DNA of 7,555 bases. It comes from an uncultured Saprospiraceae bacterium. Lineage in GTDB: Bacteria; Bacteroidota; Bacteroidia; Chitinophagales; Saprospiraceae. The first letter of the stretch is position 1, and each line of letters opens with the position of its first letter. The stretch is from positions 1-7,555 of the forward strand of contig CALCMV010000012.1 in NCBI GenBank assembly GCA_937967535.1. The letters are read 5' to 3'. The notes beneath the pieces are model-generated. The model made no database searches and was not told the DNA's origin. It saw only the letters and a program-made list of their open reading frames with translations. Of this stretch, positions 6,522 to 7,555 are shown piece after piece. The position numbers and the translations under genes were made by a program.

Positions 6522-6565
6522 ACAAGTTTATCCCGTACAGTTGTCGGGAAAGTTTAAGTTTAAAT
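6522..6565. repeat. Palindromic repeat copy 4, upstream of smpB
   Basis: The core CCCGTACAGTTGTCGGG is at 6532-6548, preceded by ACAAGTTTAT and followed by AAAGTTTAAGTTTAAAT. It has the same orientation and flank type as copy 3, and as copy 1 read on the minus strand: all three share TAT before the core and AAAGTT after it. It lies about 60 bp upstream of the smpB ATG. Its hexamer flanks are shorter than in the other copies. Confidence 0.85.
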
Positions 6566-6567
6566 AA

Positions 6568-6590
6568 ATAATTCATTTTCAATGAATTAT
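6568..6590. repeat. Short hairpin, 10-bp arms with a TTC loop
   Basis: ATAATTCATT (6568-6577) and AATGAATTAT (6581-6590) are exact reverse complements around a 3-nt loop. The stem has only two G/C pairs. It may be a transcript-end structure or an extension of the adjacent repeat copy 4; no T-run follows on either strand. Confidence 0.5.
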
Positions 6591-6668
6591 GAAAACTAAA
6601 AGTGTCGCTTAATTCAGTCCAACCACTTATTTGTATTTTTAAAGGTTAGCGAAAGAAACTGCTCATTA

Positions 6669-6793
6669 TCAAATTTTTACGCGCAAAGTTTCGGCAATTT
6701 CAAATGTAGGAGCAAATATTTTTTGTATCTCTCTTGGAGAAGGCTTTGGTCAATCTCGCCTATATGTTTGATGATTTTTGCCATTTCGTGCAT
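6669..6793 (-). pseudogene. Frameshifted C-terminal coding remnant, family unknown
   Basis: On the minus strand, from 6793, the frame reads MHEMAKIIKHIGEIDQSLLQ and then ERYKK, a protein-like helical segment. At a run of six A residues (6719-6724 as T on the plus strand) the protein-like reading moves to another frame: IFAPTFEIAETLRVKI, ending at TGA (6669-6671). One extra A in the run would join the two into one peptide. Upstream, an in-frame TAG lies 7 codons before the ATG, so the N-terminal part of any parent gene is missing. This looks like the last ~40 residues of a decayed gene, though a sequencing error in the homopolymer or chance is possible. I do not recognise the parent family. 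Confidence 0.35.
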
Positions 6794-6853
6794 TTTTGCG
6801 TTTCTTAGTTCCTACAAATTTGCAGTTATTTTCTAGCAAATCCAAATCCACAT

Positions 6854-7318
6854 TTACTCCAAAGCCATTCTCATAGCAATAGTTAGCTGTTCAAAACCTG
6901 CTTTTTCGTAAGCCCTGATAGCTCCTGCATTGCCGGCATACACCTCAAGAAGTAGTTCAGTTACTCCTTGTGCGGCACTCCAAATTTTGAGTTGATTGAG
7001 GAGGAGTCCATTAATACCTCGCCCACGATATTCAGCAAGGACATACATAAATCCCAAATAAGCCTGTTGGTCGTGCTTCAAATATGGTCTTACTGCCGCT
7101 TCGATACGTGCATAGCCTGATGCGATGAGTTGTCCGGCATGTTCCGCTACCAACAGTTCGATATGTGGTGCGCTAATCATTTCATTCAAATCATAATAAT
7201 GAATATTCTCGTCCAATGTCGGGTCAAACGGACGTTCAAATTCAATGACACCTTGCTCAAAACGCAACAAGGTTTCCATATCATTCAGGGTGGCTTTTCG
7301 TATTGTGATGTCTTGCAT
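6854..7318 (-). CDS. GNAT family N-acetyltransferase
   Basis: Acetyl-CoA-dependent N-acetyltransferase of the GNAT fold, probably cytoplasmic; the substrate cannot be inferred. The 154-residue length is typical of a single GNAT domain. The N terminus MQDITIRKATLNDMETLLRF (beta 1 and helix 1) is characteristic. Motif A is at about 92-111: YVLAEYRGRGINGLLLNQLK, with the pyrophosphate-binding loop RGRGIN, where the last position is Asn and not the usual Gly/Ala. The C-terminal motif B follows as LLLEVYAGNAGAIRAYEKAGF (about 122-142), with the Asn and Tyr usually seen near CoA. The gene stands alone, about 390 bp upstream of smpB, and its leader runs into the nested inverted repeat at 7332-7527, which may hold or replace its promoter. 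Confidence 0.93.
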   Translation of the reverse strand: MQDITIRKATLNDMETLLRFEQGVIEFERPFDPTLDENIHYYDLNEMISAPHIELLVAEHAGQLIASGYARIEAAVRPYLKHDQQAYLGFMYVLAEYRGRGINGLLLNQLKIWSAAQGVTELLLEVYAGNAGAIRAYEKAGFEQLTIAMRMALE

Positions 7319-7331
7319 GGATAAAACGTTT

Positions 7332-7527
7332 TATACTGTGAACGGGGTAAATTTCGGAAAACTGTAATGACTGCTTTAGCTGTCAAATAAAATAAAAGTA
7401 ATTTTATAAATTATTGTTTTTAAATTTTTTATAAATAAAAATAATAATGCACTTGACAGCTAAAGCAGTCATTACGGGTTCATTCGGAAAACTAATATTT
7501 TCCGAAATTTACCCCGTCTACAGTATA
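7332..7527. repeat. Nested long inverted repeat, MITE-like
   Basis: Three pairs of exact inverted segments are nested: 7332-7339 with 7520-7527 (8 bp), 7343-7361 with 7498-7516 (19 bp), and 7364-7386 with 7453-7475 (23 bp). The centre (7387-7452) is almost purely A/T. The right half has an extra 22 nt (7476-7497) containing a second copy of TTCGGAAAACT (7353-7363 and 7483-7493), which also gives a local hairpin 7483-7491/7498-7506. No ORF is inside. It may be a non-autonomous transposable element (MITE), or a large RNA hairpin in the leader of the acetyltransferase gene, which starts 13 bp away. No clear target-site duplication is visible. Confidence 0.8.
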
Positions 7528-7555
7528 TACACTATATGAGTTCCTTCATTTTTGG

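Larger units (their letters stand above)
6462..6853. other. Gene-poor stretch between smpB and the acetyltransferase
   Basis: About 390 bp with no intact gene. It contains palindromic repeat copy 4, a 10-bp hairpin and a short frameshifted coding remnant, described separately. I looked for a tmRNA gene because smpB is adjacent, but saw no tRNA-like ends or tag-peptide reading frame. The smpB promoter presumably lies in the first 100 bp upstream of its ATG, but no clear match was found. Confidence 0.5.

Noticed and set aside
6462..6853. tmRNA (ssrA) gene next to smpB
   Set aside because: No tRNA-like acceptor ends, CCA end or tag-peptide frame could be found.
4802..7543. Shared 12-mer CTATATGAGTTC at 4802-4813 and 7532-7543
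   Set aside because: One shared AT-rich 12-mer is expected by chance in a window of this size, and its flanks do not match.

Overview
The window is AT-rich bacterial DNA with all eight recognisable intact genes on the minus strand. It most likely comes from a member of the Bacteroidota. The reasons are the SmpB and ECF sigma/anti-sigma sequence style, the lack of Shine-Dalgarno sequences before most starts, an oligopeptide-type permease with a long extracytoplasmic insert, and a free-standing 'four helix bundle' (23S rRNA intervening-sequence type) gene. This is judged from sequence style only; no marker gene fixes the genus.

In the direction of transcription (right to left) the order is: a large nested inverted repeat at the right edge (7332-7527); a GNAT acetyltransferase (6854-7318); a gene-poor stretch with a short frameshifted coding remnant, a hairpin and one copy of a dispersed palindromic repeat; smpB (6003-6461); an inverted heptamer repeat; an ECF sigma factor (5277-5825) followed by its probable membrane anti-sigma factor (4802-5218); an AT-rich spacer with another palindromic repeat; a peptide-type ABC transporter substrate-binding lipoprotein (2722-4503); a four-helix-bundle gene (2311-2667) enclosed by palindromic repeats; the ABC permease (713-2110); and a small membrane-anchored protein of unknown function (170-667) whose 3' end runs into a further inverted repeat.

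The core genes are ordinary: peptide import (binding protein plus DppB/OppB-type permease), trans-translation (SmpB), an ECF regulatory pair and an acetyltransferase. The unusual content lies between them. Four exact copies of the 17-mer CCCGTACAGTTGTCGGG occur, each embedded in degenerate AAGTTT/AAACTT hexamer runs. Two of them, in opposite orientation, tightly bracket the four-helix-bundle gene and separate the binding-protein and permease genes. Two other intergenic inverted repeats (1-187 and 5870-6011) have unrelated sequences but the same design: short-period 6-8 nt degenerate units facing each other across a spacer. The best candidate for something undescribed is the repeat-bracketed four-helix-bundle cassette. 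It resembles a protein-coding counterpart of rRNA intervening sequences, but this is a hypothesis and not shown by the sequence alone.
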